Shown in pieces: positions 14,238-26,400 of a stretch of DNA of 64,000 bases; within the stretch, counting starts at the first letter, position 1, and each line of letters begins with the position of its first letter. A program made the translations under genes and the position numbers. The notes beneath the pieces are model-generated. The model did no database searches and had not been told where the DNA came from. It saw only the letters and a program-made list of their open reading frames with translations. This DNA comes from Sanguinoderma infundibulare (taxonomy: Eukaryota > Basidiomycota > Agaricomycetes > Polyporales > Polyporaceae): assembly GCA_032821775.1 (NCBI GenBank), contig JAVLRN010000005.1, positions 2,294,001 through 2,358,000 of the forward strand, given 5' to 3'.

Positions 14238-14703
14238 CGTCTTCACGACGACTTCCAACGTATTACACGCACCTCATGCCTAATCAAAATGATGGCAGCA
14301 AATTCGCTGCCTGACGGGACACTTGGAACATAGACACTTAGACCTCCACTCATCCATGCCTGCACTTCAGCGTGACGTAACGTCTCCCATACTGTACCGA
14401 ATGCTATTTGTTCTAGACCATTCGCGAACCCTCCGCAAGCCAGAACAGTCATTGTTTGTCAACTTGAGTTCGCCAAACCTTGTCGCAAAGAGTCAGACGG
14501 CGGCGAGGCAAGGCTGTTGCGCCTCCCCAACCCCGATGCGAGTATGACTCACAGGCGCTGGCTTCGAGCGCCCAGTATATAAAGCATCGGCGTCAGACGA
14601 GCACCCCATCGCTCTCGCTGTCCACGTCCTCCACGCCTCATACTCATAGACTCTGTATCGAAACCTATTCATACCCACTACCATACCCTCTCACCTATAG
14701 AAC
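14238..14703. other. upstream region of MBF1
   Basis: A 466-bp spacer that ends in a CT-rich leader. It contains the TATA box listed separately and nothing else recognisable. Confidence 0.5.
14576..14584 (+). promoter_or_regulatory. TATA box of MBF1
   Basis: TATATAAAG, 120 bp upstream of the MBF1 start codon and followed by a CT-rich leader. Confidence 0.6.
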
Positions 14704-15483
14704 ATGTCCAACGTCGACTGGGACACCAAGCTCGTCGTCGGCCAGAAGGCCAAGGCCGCCAAAGTCACCCGCAACACTTCCGATCTGAATGGTACGCCGT
14801 CCATCTCCTTCCTGTGCGTTATATTTCAGAATGTGGACCGCTGACGACACCTGCTTTTGCAGCCGTACGTTTATTCGTTCATCTCGAGTGAACACTGCCT
14901 AGAAGCAACATTTGACTGATGCGGGTGTCGGATGCACTGTAGGCTCGTAGGGCAGGTGCCGTCGTGGGGACGGACAAGAAGGTGACTGGGGGTACGAACA
15001 AGGCCCATCAAGGTGCGTTCTTTTTGATCTCCGTAACAGTGCTTCTCCCAGCGGAGTGTCTAATGTCTCGTTGCTCACACTGGTCGCGTCGTGTGTGTGT
15101 GCAGGTACCGATCACCAGAAGATTGCTAAGCTCGACCGCGAGAATGAGGTCGCCCCTCCCTCCAAGATCACGCCTGCAGTCGGCAAGGTACGTTCTTCTG
15201 CTCTCGGTTGCAGCGGGTGTTTTTCTCAGTCTGACTCATGCCCTCCTCTCTCCGTTCCTCAACTCTCGGACGACAGGCTATGCAGACGGCGCGGATGGAG
15301 AAGCAGCTCTCGCAAAAGGACGTGGCGCAGAAGATCAACGAGAAGCCCTCTGTCCTCCAGGACTACGAGGCCGGGCGCGCCATCCCGAACGCGCAGATCC
15401 TAGCCAAGCTCGAGCGTGTGCTCGGCGTGAAGCTCCGCGGGAACGACATTGGGAAGAAGATGGAGGGGCCGAAGAAGTCGTAG
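14704..15483 (+). CDS. MBF1: multiprotein-bridging factor 1, with a 2-nt microexon
   Basis: Transcriptional coactivator that links bZIP-type activators to TBP; also tied to ribosome quality control in yeast. The N-terminal MBF1 domain is [20 protein letters not shown]...; the C-terminal helix-turn-helix domain is [40 protein letters not shown] and [11 protein letters not shown], ending KKMEGPKKS. Exons that give the full 149-aa protein: 14704-14791, 14863-14864, 14943-15012, 15105-15187, 15277-15483. The second exon is only two bases (CC). It sits between introns of 71 and 78 nt that both have good donors (GTACGC, GTACGT), branch-like CTGAC/CTGAT and AG acceptors. It is required to build the family-typical [12 protein letters not shown] and avoid a stop. 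The rest of the structure is routine. Confidence 0.93.
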
Positions 15484-16130
15484 GTTCGCCCCCTCCATGC
15501 TCGCCCCTGCCTACGACGGACTCTCGCCCCCTCTTCCTCCTCCGCTGTGTCATGTCTCCCATGCTGTTTCTTACCACTAGTCACGCTGAGGATAGGAAGG
15601 AGGCGCGTTGTATTGTCGTGCTGTCCTGATGCATACGTTTTGTTTTAGTAGAGTTTTCGTCGCACTTACCTAATCGTCCATGCAATTGTAACTTGTCGTC
15701 CGTCTTGTGCCGCGTGATTTGTGTGCCGCCCATCAAAGAGCCGTCCTTGAGGGAATGAATGGTGTCGATAATGAGCATCGTACTCGCAGGATCCAGTATC
15801 CCTGTCTATCGGATGTCCTTTGTGCGCTGATGACGATCATGTGTCACTCCGTTGAGGCTAGCGATGTTATCGAACAAAGGAGAGTCGAAAGGAGAGATTG
15901 CAAGGGACGCCAACTCCTGGTTCTGACATACCATTTTCCGGCATGTTCTCAGGATATATCATGTCTAAATTCAGAGAGAGCACGATAGCATTATCAACAA
16001 GTAAGATGGACCAGTACGACGCACGCTAGAATACAAGAGGTCAGGAACTACACACGATACAGATACATCTCGCATATGCGCGTCGCGCTGAGGAACTTGG
16101 TTCTGGTCAGTCCGTGGCCCGCGCATGGCG
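15484..16130. other. intergenic, convergent 3' ends
   Basis: A 647-bp spacer between MBF1 and gamma-tubulin stop codons. No coding or structured element recognised. Confidence 0.5.
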
Positions 16131-18095
16131 TCACGTCGGTTGGTCTGCTTCTCCGGCGCCCTGTTTGTGGAGACAAAGGAGAGAAAGCCCGATAAGCACG
16201 TGAACAACAAGTAAGAATAAAAACCAAGAACGTGTCTGCCGCTGTTCACGACGCAGGGAACGTGAAGGATGGAACTGGGGCACGCACGTATGTGATGTAG
16301 TCTGGGCTCTCGCACGCTTTGTACTCTTTGAGCAGTTCTTCGGCCGTCGCCCTAAGGGGAAGAACAGAACAGAATGTAAGCACCCGGTACGGGACGGATG
16401 CGGGGCAGGTGAGGGAGGACGCACCGTGCGTCGTCGAACTCCTCGAGCCCGTCTTGGAACATCTTTTCCTTCTTGTACTGCTCGACGAACGCGTTGCGCC
16501 GGCGAAGCCGGTCGAACTGGTCAATCATCCGCTTGAAGAGCTGTCGATATCGATGGGGTGAGCATGAGGACTTTGGGGGAAAGCCTGGAACGAGGCACGG
16601 ATGTGACGCACCGAGGCGACGCTGGTGTGGTTGGCGAGCATGAGCCCGCTCACGCGATGGTTCGTCTGCACGTACGGCGACCTGCGCGTGAGCGCGACCT
16701 GGATCGACGCGGGGCCCCAGGGGATGAAATTCGCAAGCTGTCTTTCCCGGATCCGCAGGAGGGATTGGTGGACCTGTGTTCAAGGCGGAACGCTTGAGTG
16801 CGCTGCTTCAGATGATCGCGCATGTCCGTGAGCACGCACGTCTGTGGGATCGACATCGCCCTGGATGATGTTCAAGATGGAGATGTAACAGGCAGTCTTG
16901 CTGGGGGTCGTTGAAACCATCATGTTTTTAGGCTGCAGCAGGCGGCGCATGACGTCTAGTACGGTCGTGCGGCGGATTGGCTTTGCCTGCAAAACCATTA
17001 GCGCGATGCAATGTTGCCCCAAATGTATGTGCGCGAACCTTGTCAATCTGGTCGCTTGTGAAGGGCGTGTATGATGTCATGAGGAAATGACACCTTGGTG
17101 TCGGGATGAGGGACGCAATGATCCCAACGAGGTCGTTGTTCATGTAGCCGGGGTATCTTAGTGTCTGAGTACTTGCAGCCATTACAGTCGCAACCTGCGG
17201 TCCGGTGAACACTTTGAGCCGCTTCAACACGGGATTGTCAGTGCTCACGAGCTGATTCGTTTGGTCAAAGCTTGGCGTTTGAACATGCAGCCTGTCTGCA
17301 GATATACGCGTGAGTGCACCGTTGTCCAAGACGACGACCGAGTCGGCGTGATTCGTGAGTCGCTTCAAAGTCAGGAGAGCGTTGTACGGCTGCACAACAA
17401 CATCTCCTTCCTGTGCGTTGGGGAACACGGAGTAGGTTTGAATGAGTTTCTTGGGGAACTTGTCGTTCAAGCGTTCAAGTACGAATGAGCCCACACCGGA
17501 GCCCGTTCCACCAGCTATTGAGTGCATAAGCATGAAGCCCTGCAGTGCTGATTGAGATAGCCATCGACGCGAAGGAAAATATGCCGCACCTCTAACGAGT
17601 CGCTTCCTTCCGCTTCCCGGTCAATCATCTCCATGACCTCCTCGTATATTCGCTCTCCGGCTGAGTATCCCTGGGCCCAGTTGTTTCCTGCACCTCCGCC
17701 ATCCTTGGAGAGGAAGATGTTCTCGGGGTTGTACAGGTTCGCGTATGATGACGAGAGAATGCCATTGATGACCTTTTGGACGACACACGTTCATGTCAAT
17801 TATCCTGGACGCGTCGAGTGGGCCACATACTCTCGGTTCTAGATCGACGAGAATAGCCCGGGGAATGTAGTGTTCGTCGTCAGCCTGGTAAAAGAAGACG
17901 TCTTTCCTGTCTCCGCCCTCGGTGGCCCAGTCTTCGAGAATGCCCTCCTTGTTGATGCCGTGCTCAGCACATAGCCTCTGCCAGTACACGGAACCCACTT
18001 GAACGCGAGTCAGGGTGGTGTGGGGCGTGACTGGTGGAATCCGCACTTTGGTTGCCGCACTGGCCGAGCTGGACCGTCACAATCTCGCGGGGCAT
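16131..18095 (-). CDS. gamma-tubulin
   Basis: Nucleates microtubules at the spindle pole body as part of the gamma-tubulin complex. The start [16 protein letters not shown] is the tubulin N-terminus. Further blocks: [49 protein letters not shown], the GTP-binding tubulin signature [41 protein letters not shown] and [20 protein letters not shown]. The end is [19 protein letters not shown], close to the usual gamma-tubulin tail. More than 10 exons; the last intron splits TAC and GGC before the TGA complementary to 16131-16133. It lies head to head with the FG-nucleoporin gene, with 265 bp between starts. Confidence 0.95.
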
Positions 18096-18360
18096 GTTCT
18101 GGACGAGCACGCGGACAGAGGCAGACAGGAGAACAAGAACAAAGCAGCCGGGGGACGCAGACAAGGCGGCCGCGAACAACAACGCGTCCAGCGACGACAC
18201 CGCGTGCGTCACAGCAATCACGCGTGACCGTGACAGCTGAGGCGGAGCCGGGGGAGAGTGGGTGGGCGGGCGCCGGGGACTCATCTGTGCTTGGCCACAG
18301 CGCTCTGGTGGAGGGCACCTTGTCTCTGCCCACCGTCGTCTCGCATCCGCCACTGGCTCG

Positions 18361-21300
18361 ATGCCCCCCTACCTCCTCTCTAGAGACTCTCCCCGTGCCC
18401 AACATGGTCGTCGCCGCTCTCCCCGCGGTCAGTTGGCTCGCTCTGGGTCTCTATTCGGGGCCCTCAAAAACATAGTCTCCGCGCCCCTTGCCTGGTTCAC
18501 CGCCTACGACGACCAGGAGAACCTAGCCGGCAAGCGCGGTCGCAACACCGACTCCATCCTCGAGGACGAGGGCACATACCACGAGGATCAGCCCAGCGCG
18601 AAGCGCAAGAGGGTCGACAGCCCCGAACCCCCCGCGCCTGTGCCGCAGCCCGCGACGCGTGCCACACAAGGCTACCTCGATGTGCCCGACAACCTCCTCT
18701 CCAAGCAGGTTGGATCCCGTCAGCGACCTGGTGCCCAACCTGTCCATGGTCGCGCCTCGTCCATGGTCGCCTCCTTCGCCTCCTCAACCTGGTCCATTCC
18801 CCCCATCCCAGGTGCTCATCCCGTCCGTCGGACGGCCTCACCTGCGGGATTCCCGACCTTTGGTCAACATGCCAACGTGCAGCGCACCCAGTCCATGGAT
18901 CCCCCCGTATATCGTGCGTTATCGCTCTCTCGCGACGTCTCCATGGAGGACGGCCAACTGGGATCCGCCACGCGTGATGTTACCATGTCCCCTTCCCGTC
19001 GCGACCCGTTTCAGCTTCGCGCTAGGACCTCTCTTACCCCGCAGCCGACTGGTCAGACGTTCGGTCCCAACGTCCGCCACAAGGAGCGAGATGTGTCGGA
19101 ACCCCCGCCATTGGCGGCACTCCTGTCAAAGCCTCAGTTCGTCAAACCGCCGCCCCAGCCGACTCAGGGCCCGTCCGATTTCACGACTCTCGGCTCCCTT
19201 GCGGAGGCCAATGTACGATTCGTGCGTGAAAAGCACATTCAAGGTGGCTTATCAGATCTTAACCATTTTTACAGAGTCGATCGCCTGTGCGCCAGCACAG
19301 CGGGCTGTTCTTCGGCGCTCATCCAGGTAATATCGCTGAAAACGGTTCTGCTCGTACGTCTTGTCACCGTTCCATGACGCAGCCGCCGCCGCTGACGGGA
19401 AAAATTGCAGCTTTCCCGACGCCTATCAATGCTGCCGAGAAGGCGCTGCATGATTTGGATGTATACAAGACTCCGCTGCTGCCTTCTCGGCTGCGGGGAG
19501 TGCAGGCAATTCCGGACATGTTCAAGCAAAAGAAGTCTCATGCTCCCGTCCTCATGCGCTCTGACCGTGACCGTGAGCGGAAGCCACGTCTCGGAACATC
19601 CGAGAAGAAGAAGAAGGGTAAGGAGAAAGAGGAAGAGGTGACGGCGCCCAAGCCTTACGCAGGCCGTGGAGGTGTGAAGAAGATGCTCGCGCGTCGTAAG
19701 CGGGAGGAGCAGCGAGAACTTGAGAGGGAGCGTGAAAACGCCATCGATGAAGATCAAGACGAAGTGGCGCAGAAGGAAACTCTCGAGGAGACTGCTAGGC
19801 TCCCATCGCCTCCTGAGTTGGCGCCATCCTCCCGTCCCGTTGGTGGTCGTGAACAGTCTTCGCTGCGTGTTGGTCGGACTCGCACTTCCCGTAACCATAT
19901 CGCACGCCCTGTCTCGAAGACGAAGAATCGGTTCTCCGCTGCATTTGACGACGACGAAGACGAGGCGAACGACGAGTCTCGCGAGGAGGAGTCGAAGAAG
20001 CTTCCTACGCTGTTCGAAAGCCCCAAGGGCTTCTCATTTGCGCAGGATGTGAGTAGTCGTGTGCCGTTTGGTGTTGTCGATAATTTGTGTGATCCGACGG
20101 AGATGCTGACTACTATGCAGAAGGCGCCAGTTCTGCACGACTCCAGCAATGCGAAGGAGCCGCCGATTTCTACCCTTCCGTTCTCTCTCACGAAGTCTGG
20201 TGGTGCGCCTTCTACTCCTGCCCCCAGTCTGGCTCCGCCTTTCGCCTTCGCCCCACCACCGCAGACGCCCCCGGGGGTCCCTGCACTCGCTCCGGCCACC
20301 GCTAAGACTGTCGCGCTGAAGTCACCTGAACCCGTTCCAGCTGCGACTCCAGCCAAAGCCCCGCCGTCTTTGCCTCCAGTGCCATCAATTTCGCTTATAC
20401 CTCCCAGTCCCATTCCTGGGAAGCCGGCGGTTGATGCTGCCACTGCGGCCGGGTCGAGCACATCAACGTCTGTCCCGAACTTCTTTGCCAATTCGTCGAT
20501 CTTCTCAAAACCGGGCGTCACGATCGCTCCTCTGATCCCTACTCCGGCACCTGCGGCAGAGTCGAAGGAGGAAACGAAGGCTGCGGTCCCACCAACGTTG
20601 TTCGGTGGGATCCCATCATTTGCACCCCCAGCTGCACCCAAGGAGACACCCGCTTCCACCAGTGAGGTTTCCAAGCCCGCGGTGCCTCTAACGTTCCCGT
20701 TCGGTCAGCCTGCTCCGTCTCCTGCGCCTGTGGCCGCTGCTAGTACACCTGCGCCTTCGTCCTCGGGTTTCTCTTTCGAATCCTTCGGAGCGACTAAGGA
20801 TACGGCAGCCACCCAACCTCCCCCTTCTCTCTTCGGTATTGCAAAGGAAGCCGCGCCAGCTCCTGCGTCTCCGGAGGTGAAGGCACCGCTTCCTGCAAGC
20901 TCGTCATTCTCTTTCGGTACCCCGGCGACCAAGGCTCCGGAAGCAAGCACTGCGTCTGCGAGTTTGCCGTTCGGCTTTGGTCCGCCACCATCTTCCGCAC
21001 CGACCACGACGACAACCGTAGCTTCAGCTACAACCCCGTCTCCAGCTACGTTTCAGTTTGGTCAGTCCAAGCCCGAAGCTGCGAAGGCGCCGGAGGCTAA
21101 GCCACTGTTTGGTGCCAGCGAGCCTGCGAAGCCGTCGCTCTTCGGTGCCCCTCCGGCCTCGTCTCCTTCGCCTTTCGGAGGTAGCCAGCCCAGCGCTGCT
21201 GTAGAGGCACCTAAGGCAGTCTTCACCTTCGGAACGCCTTCTCCGTCGACACCTGCTGCCACCATTGAGGCACCCAAACCACTTTTCCCGTCTACATCGA

Positions 21301-22352
21301 CGGGGAGCACTGGCGGGCTCAACTTTGCATCAGCTCAATCTCCGGCGGCGCCTGCGAAATCACTATTTTCGTTTGGTGCCGCACCGTCCACACCAGTGAG
21401 CACACCAGCTGAGAGTAAGCCCCCGTTCACGTTCGGACCACCGGCTACTCCTGCCGTCTCTGCGCCGACGACCCTCTTTGGGGGCCCGTCCGGTGGCAGT
21501 CATGGTGCTGATGTGTCGAAGCCTTTCGCGTTCGGTTCTTCCGGCCCCACACGCCCAATCACTCCGCCTCAGAAAGAGCAAGAGATGCGCATGGAGGAAA
21601 GTCCGACCCGTGGCAACACCATGGACATCAATGGCGAGTCAAAGCCATCGACTGGTTTCGCATTTGGCGGCCCCAGTACTTCAACGTCTTCGCCGTTCGG
21701 GCAGTCTAGCCAGCCTGCCTCGAGTCCCTTTGCATTTGGTTCCAAGACCGAGATGAAACCTGATGTCAAGCCTGCTTCGACCTTTGCAAGCTTTGGCCAG
21801 AACACTACCTCGTCTCCATTCGGATTCGGATCGAAGCCAGCGGAGAGTGTGCAATCGCCTGTCTCTCCTGCACCCTTTGGTTCCTCTGCACCATTTGGTC
21901 AAACAGCGAGTATTCCTACTGGAACCAGCTCGCCGTTCGCTTTCGGCGCTCCCAGCGGTGGGACTGGCGGGTTCGGCCAACCGTCGACTGGGATCAGTTC
22001 GCAACCAGCAAGCCCTTCGACATTCGGTCAGCCTAACCCTTTCACATTCGCTACACCGACCTCCGCGACCGCGCCGTCGAACCCGTTCGCGTTCAGTAGC
22101 CAGCCTGCATCTCCCGCCACTGGCAACGCTGGCCTTCCGCAGCCTCCTGGCTCGTCTGGGGGTCCAGCCTTCACCTTCGGAGCACCAAGCTCCGCTACCC
22201 AATCTCCATCCTCACCCTTCGGTGCTGCACCATCGCTGCCTGGAGGGGGAGGGGTGGGATTCACTATTGGATCTGCATCGCCTCAACAAGTAGCCAATGG
22301 CCCCAGGCAGATCAAGAAGCTTCCTAACCGTCGGGGGGGAAGGGTGCGGTAG
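18361..22352 (+). CDS. FG-repeat nucleoporin, Nup1/Nup124-like nuclear basket type
   Basis: Structural and transport component of the nuclear pore. The N-terminus (MPPYLLSRDSPRAQHGRRRS... then SGSLFGALKNIVSAPLAWFT) is basic followed by an amphipathic stretch, as in membrane-binding basket nucleoporins. The middle is charged and low complexity (EKKKKGKEKEEE, acidic DDDEDE). The second half is Pro/Ser/Thr/Ala-rich with dozens of FG units: FSFG, FTFG, FAFG, LFG and SPFG. The C-terminus is RQIKKLPNRRGGRVR. The first in-frame ATG is 18361. One intron at about 19327-19380 is needed to keep the frame. A second, 20049-20120 (72 nt, GTGAG..CTGAC..CAG), is in frame and has no stop, so it could be spliced or retained. 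Stop TAG 22350-22352. Which basket paralogue this is cannot be decided without a search. Confidence 0.82.
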
Positions 22353-23408
22353 TCCTCTGGACGCCGCTGCATATACGCACCATGCTCCAACTCTGTTGTG
22401 TATTGATTCTATGTTATTACATCTCCCTCTCCGCTCCCGCAAGAACACTCACATCATACATCCACACATCGCACACATCACATAACGTATACGTAGTCTC
22501 TTGTCTCGTCTCTCCAGATCTTCTGTGTTCTAGTTGTTGAGTCCATCCCGTGCGTTATAGTATAATCTCCGGTGTATATTGTTGTGCGTTACCCATAGCC
22601 CTCCCATCGCCAGCCAGTGTCCCGTCCCCATCGAAACTGTTCCCTCTCGTTTCCATCTGCCATCTCTTCCACCCTCATTTCGTCTCTAGGTTGTTGTTCG
22701 CGTCATGCTATCTGCTCGCATCAGGGGACGGTCTCCCCGCATCATAGTTTGATCATCTTGGCTGAAGGCCAAACACTCCATAGTCGCATCGCATCGTCGC
22801 ATCGCATTCACAGTAGGTAGTTAGGTAGGTAGCTAGTCTGGTAAATTGTCGGGGTAGATAGCTATATGGTCCTCTCATCCATGATCCCATGATACGTAGG
22901 TAGTTTTCTCGCACGCGCGCCCGATTGCTCAGGGCTGAAGGCCTATGCATTGCGTATTATATTTGCACGCTGTTGTGCGTAGGAGTAGCATTTACACAGT
23001 CGTTAGGGTGTCCCCGTCTTCGGTTTTGTTAATAGCATTCTCTCCGGTCTCTGCGTCCTCTATTTTGGTGGTGTGTAGTCGTGTGCGGTTGGATATTGAA
23101 CGAGGTCGCTACCTTGCGTTAACCCCAAGCGCGCTCGCCGTGAGGGGCTCATGCGCCAAAGTGATTAATTGCCTGAGGTGCTAGTAGTGCGAGTGCGGCT
23201 ATCGATGGTTAATATGAAGTGATTAGTTGGGTAGCTAGGTGTATATGTTCGAAGAGGCTCGGATGGACCGGGGCGGGTAGGGGACGCGGGATTCCCACGG
23301 GTGCTGGGTGTGTGGGGGAGACGCTGATGGACGTCAGCTTGGACTGGGACTCCGACTCGCAAGGTCACTGATTCGGCCAACGCATGCGCGAGCCCTAACT
23401 TATTGGCC
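22353..23408. other. intergenic with short simple repeats
   Basis: A 1,056-bp spacer holding the nucleoporin 3' UTR and the Ede1 promoter. It has a degenerate CGCAT/CGTCGCAT tract near 22786-22810 and a GTAGGTAG-type tract near 22814-22836. No gene is supported. Confidence 0.5.
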
Positions 23409-26400
23409 ATGTCCAAGTTCACCCCCTCTCCAGCCGAGGTCGCGTTCATCAATCAGATATTCGCCCAAGCCGACACCCAGAAACTCGGCGTCATTACCGG
23501 CGACGCCGCCGTCAAGATATTCGGCGGGTCCAACCTCTCCCCCACGGTGCTGGCCGAGATCTGGAACGTCGCGGACGAGGACAACAATGGAGTGCTCACC
23601 CGCAAAGGCGTCGGTATCGCGGTCCGCTTGCTCGGGCATGCGCAACGCGGCGAGAAGATATCAGACGCATTGGTGTCCAAACGTGAGCCCCTTCTCCGTC
23701 ATGTGTCAGTGGCTGCGTGTGCCTACCCTTTTGTTTGTTTGACACAGCTGGCCCGTTACCCACCATTGAGGGACTTCAGCCCGTAGCCGCACCATCAAGT
23801 TTCGGTGTTCCCCCCGCCAGGTCGCCGCCGCCCGCGGTGCTCGGTCTTCCCCCACTCACGCCCCAGGACAAGGCCAAGTTCCTCAAGTTGTTCCTTGGCT
23901 GCCAGCCCAATAACGGTCTACTGAGCGGTGAGTCTCATGTCCTCTTGCGTCGTTTCTGCCCCACCAACGCGGCTTCGTAGGGGAGAAGGCACGAGATGTT
24001 TTCGTCAAGTCGAAGCTACCAGTCGACAAGCTCTCGCAAATATGGTGCGTTCCATTCAGAGGCATTTACCAGACATGCTAACAGCTGCGGCCTAGGTCAC
24101 TCGCAGACACGAAGAATCGCGGATCTCTGGACGCAACGGACTTTACGATCGCCATGTACCTCATCCAAGCGTCCATGTCCGGTCAACTTCAGACTATCCC
24201 TGCCACACTACCATCATTCGTCTATGATCAGGCACAGAACGGCGTCGTTCCTCAAGCGACTGGCGACAGCGGTCATACGAGTCCATCGTTTACTGGCGGC
24301 TTCCCCAGTCGTTCGATTCAGCCACAGTATACAGGGCAGAAGATCCAACAGCAAATGACCGGCCAGACGATCTCGTCAATACAACCGCAACCTACTGGTC
24401 CCTTCAGATCCGCTCCACCGCTGCCAGTCCGGTCCGCCATCTCCACGGGCTTCCCTTTCATTCAGCAGCAGGCAACTGGCGCGCCTTGGGATGTCACGCC
24501 ACAGGAGAAAGCTAACTCGGACCGTCTCTTCAACGGCCTCGACCCGCAGAAGAGAGGGTACATTGAGGGAGATGTTGCGGTCCCATTCATGTTGCAGTCT
24601 AAGCTGTCTGAGGATGTGCTTGCTCAAGTCTGGTACGCCCCTCTCTCTCGTCGTCATTCTTCCTTGCAGCTGGCTGAGGCAACATTAGGGATCTCTCGGA
24701 CTTGAACAACGACGGCCACCTAACCCGTGATGGCTTCGCAGTCGCAATGCACCTGATCCAAGGCAAGCTCGCTGGCAAGGAAATCCCTACCGCCATCCCT
24801 CAGTCGCTCGTCCCTCCATCCATGCGTAGCATAGGTGGTGCTGGCCCTTCGCAGGCTGCGCAACCCGCTGTCCCAGAGGCTCTCAAAGACTTACTTTGGG
24901 ATGACTCTCCGCCTCCCTCTGCGACTGTCCCTTCGCATCCATCGATTTTACAAGCTCAATCCACGGGGTCGATGTTGCAGCCTCAATCCACCGGACCGAT
25001 CTTGCAATCCCATTCCACTGGCCAGATCTTACAGCCGCAGTCCACTGGCCAGACCTTGCAGCCTCAAACTACTGGAACGTTGCTGAATCGTCCAAGCCCC
25101 GCCTTGTCACCGCCTCTCCACGCACAACCTGCCGTTGTTTCCGATCCTTTTGGAGGTAGTCCGTTTGGTGCAAGTGCTGGTGCGTCGGATCTAGTAACTT
25201 GACTTGCCTTTGTGGTGCTCATGGTATCCACGCAGTCGTCTCAGGCCCTGCCAAGGATCTGCTTGGTGACGACGACGAGCCTCATACAGCCTCCCCTCCC
25301 CTCCAGGATCAATCTGCGGAGATTGGAAACGTTAAGAACCAGCTTGCTTCCACTAATCGTTCACTGGAGACCGCAAGGAATGAACGGGCGTCCATTGAGC
25401 GTCAGCTGACGGAGCAGGCTACCATTCTGTCGGGCTTGCAGACCCAGCTGTCGTCCGCGAAGGCTGCGTACGACACTGAGACGAAGCTGCTTGGCACTCT
25501 GCAGGAGCGTTATTCGGCACAGAGCGCGGACATTCGGAAGACACGCGAGGAATTGATTCGTGCGGAGAGCGACTTAAGTGCCACCAAGGTTGAGAAGGCC
25601 GAGATCGAGGGCAAACTCATGCGCGAGAGGGAGGAGGTCCGTGATCTGCAGCGCAGGATGGCAGAGGCTGGTACTTTGATCGAAACCACCAAGGCCGAGC
25701 TGGAGAAGGTCCGGAAGGAGGCTAAGCAGCAGAAGGGTCTGTTGGCTATCGCCAAGAAGCAGCTCGCGACGAGGGAGGCGGAGAAGGCGAAGGCCGACAA
25801 AGAGTACGAGGAGGCGACGGCGGAGCTGCAGGATATTACTAGGGAGCGTGAAACTGCGGATGCCGAGCTCATCAAGGAGGAGGTGCCTGCAGCACTCACT
25901 AACGGACACGTATTTGCAACGGCGAGCCCTGACTTGGTTTTCGCAGCGGCGCAGCCGCTTCCAGTGTCGATACCGGCGTCCCCTGATCCAGCTGCGAAGA
26001 GCACCAACCCCTTCGAGAGGTTGGCGATGTCTAGCAGCCCTCGCCCTGAGTCGCCCTTCCTTCCGTTTGCGGCTACTTCCAATCTTCCGACCCCTCCGAC
26101 TGCTCCCGCTCTTCAGCAGCAACCCGCTGCAGAGAATCCCTTCGGGTTCAACCAGGCGTTCGAAGCCCCCGAGCCACCTAAAGTTGAGGTTGCCGAGCCA
26201 AGTCCCCCAATTAGCTCCCCGCAATCGCAGAGTATTCTCTCTCCTTCAGAGAATGACTTGTTCACCACCCCTCCTACCACTGCAACTGCGTCGGAACACA
26301 CCTTCCCGGCGGAACCGGAGTCGACACGCTTTCCCGCGTTGGACGACCTTGCGACCAATACCAGTGCGCCGACTCCCGCTGCTGCACCCCTGGGTAGCAA

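Noticed and set aside
19237..19274. An intron (GTGGCTTATC..TACAG) in the first exon of the nucleoporin
   Set aside because: It would be only 31 nt and shifts the frame so that the protein ends early. Leaving it in keeps the frame to the 19327 donor.
19754..22264. Long minus-strand frames opposite the FG nucleoporin and similar frames at 25510-27136
   Set aside because: Low-complexity shadows of the Pro/Ser/Thr-rich coding strand; no methionine start, splice or motif support.
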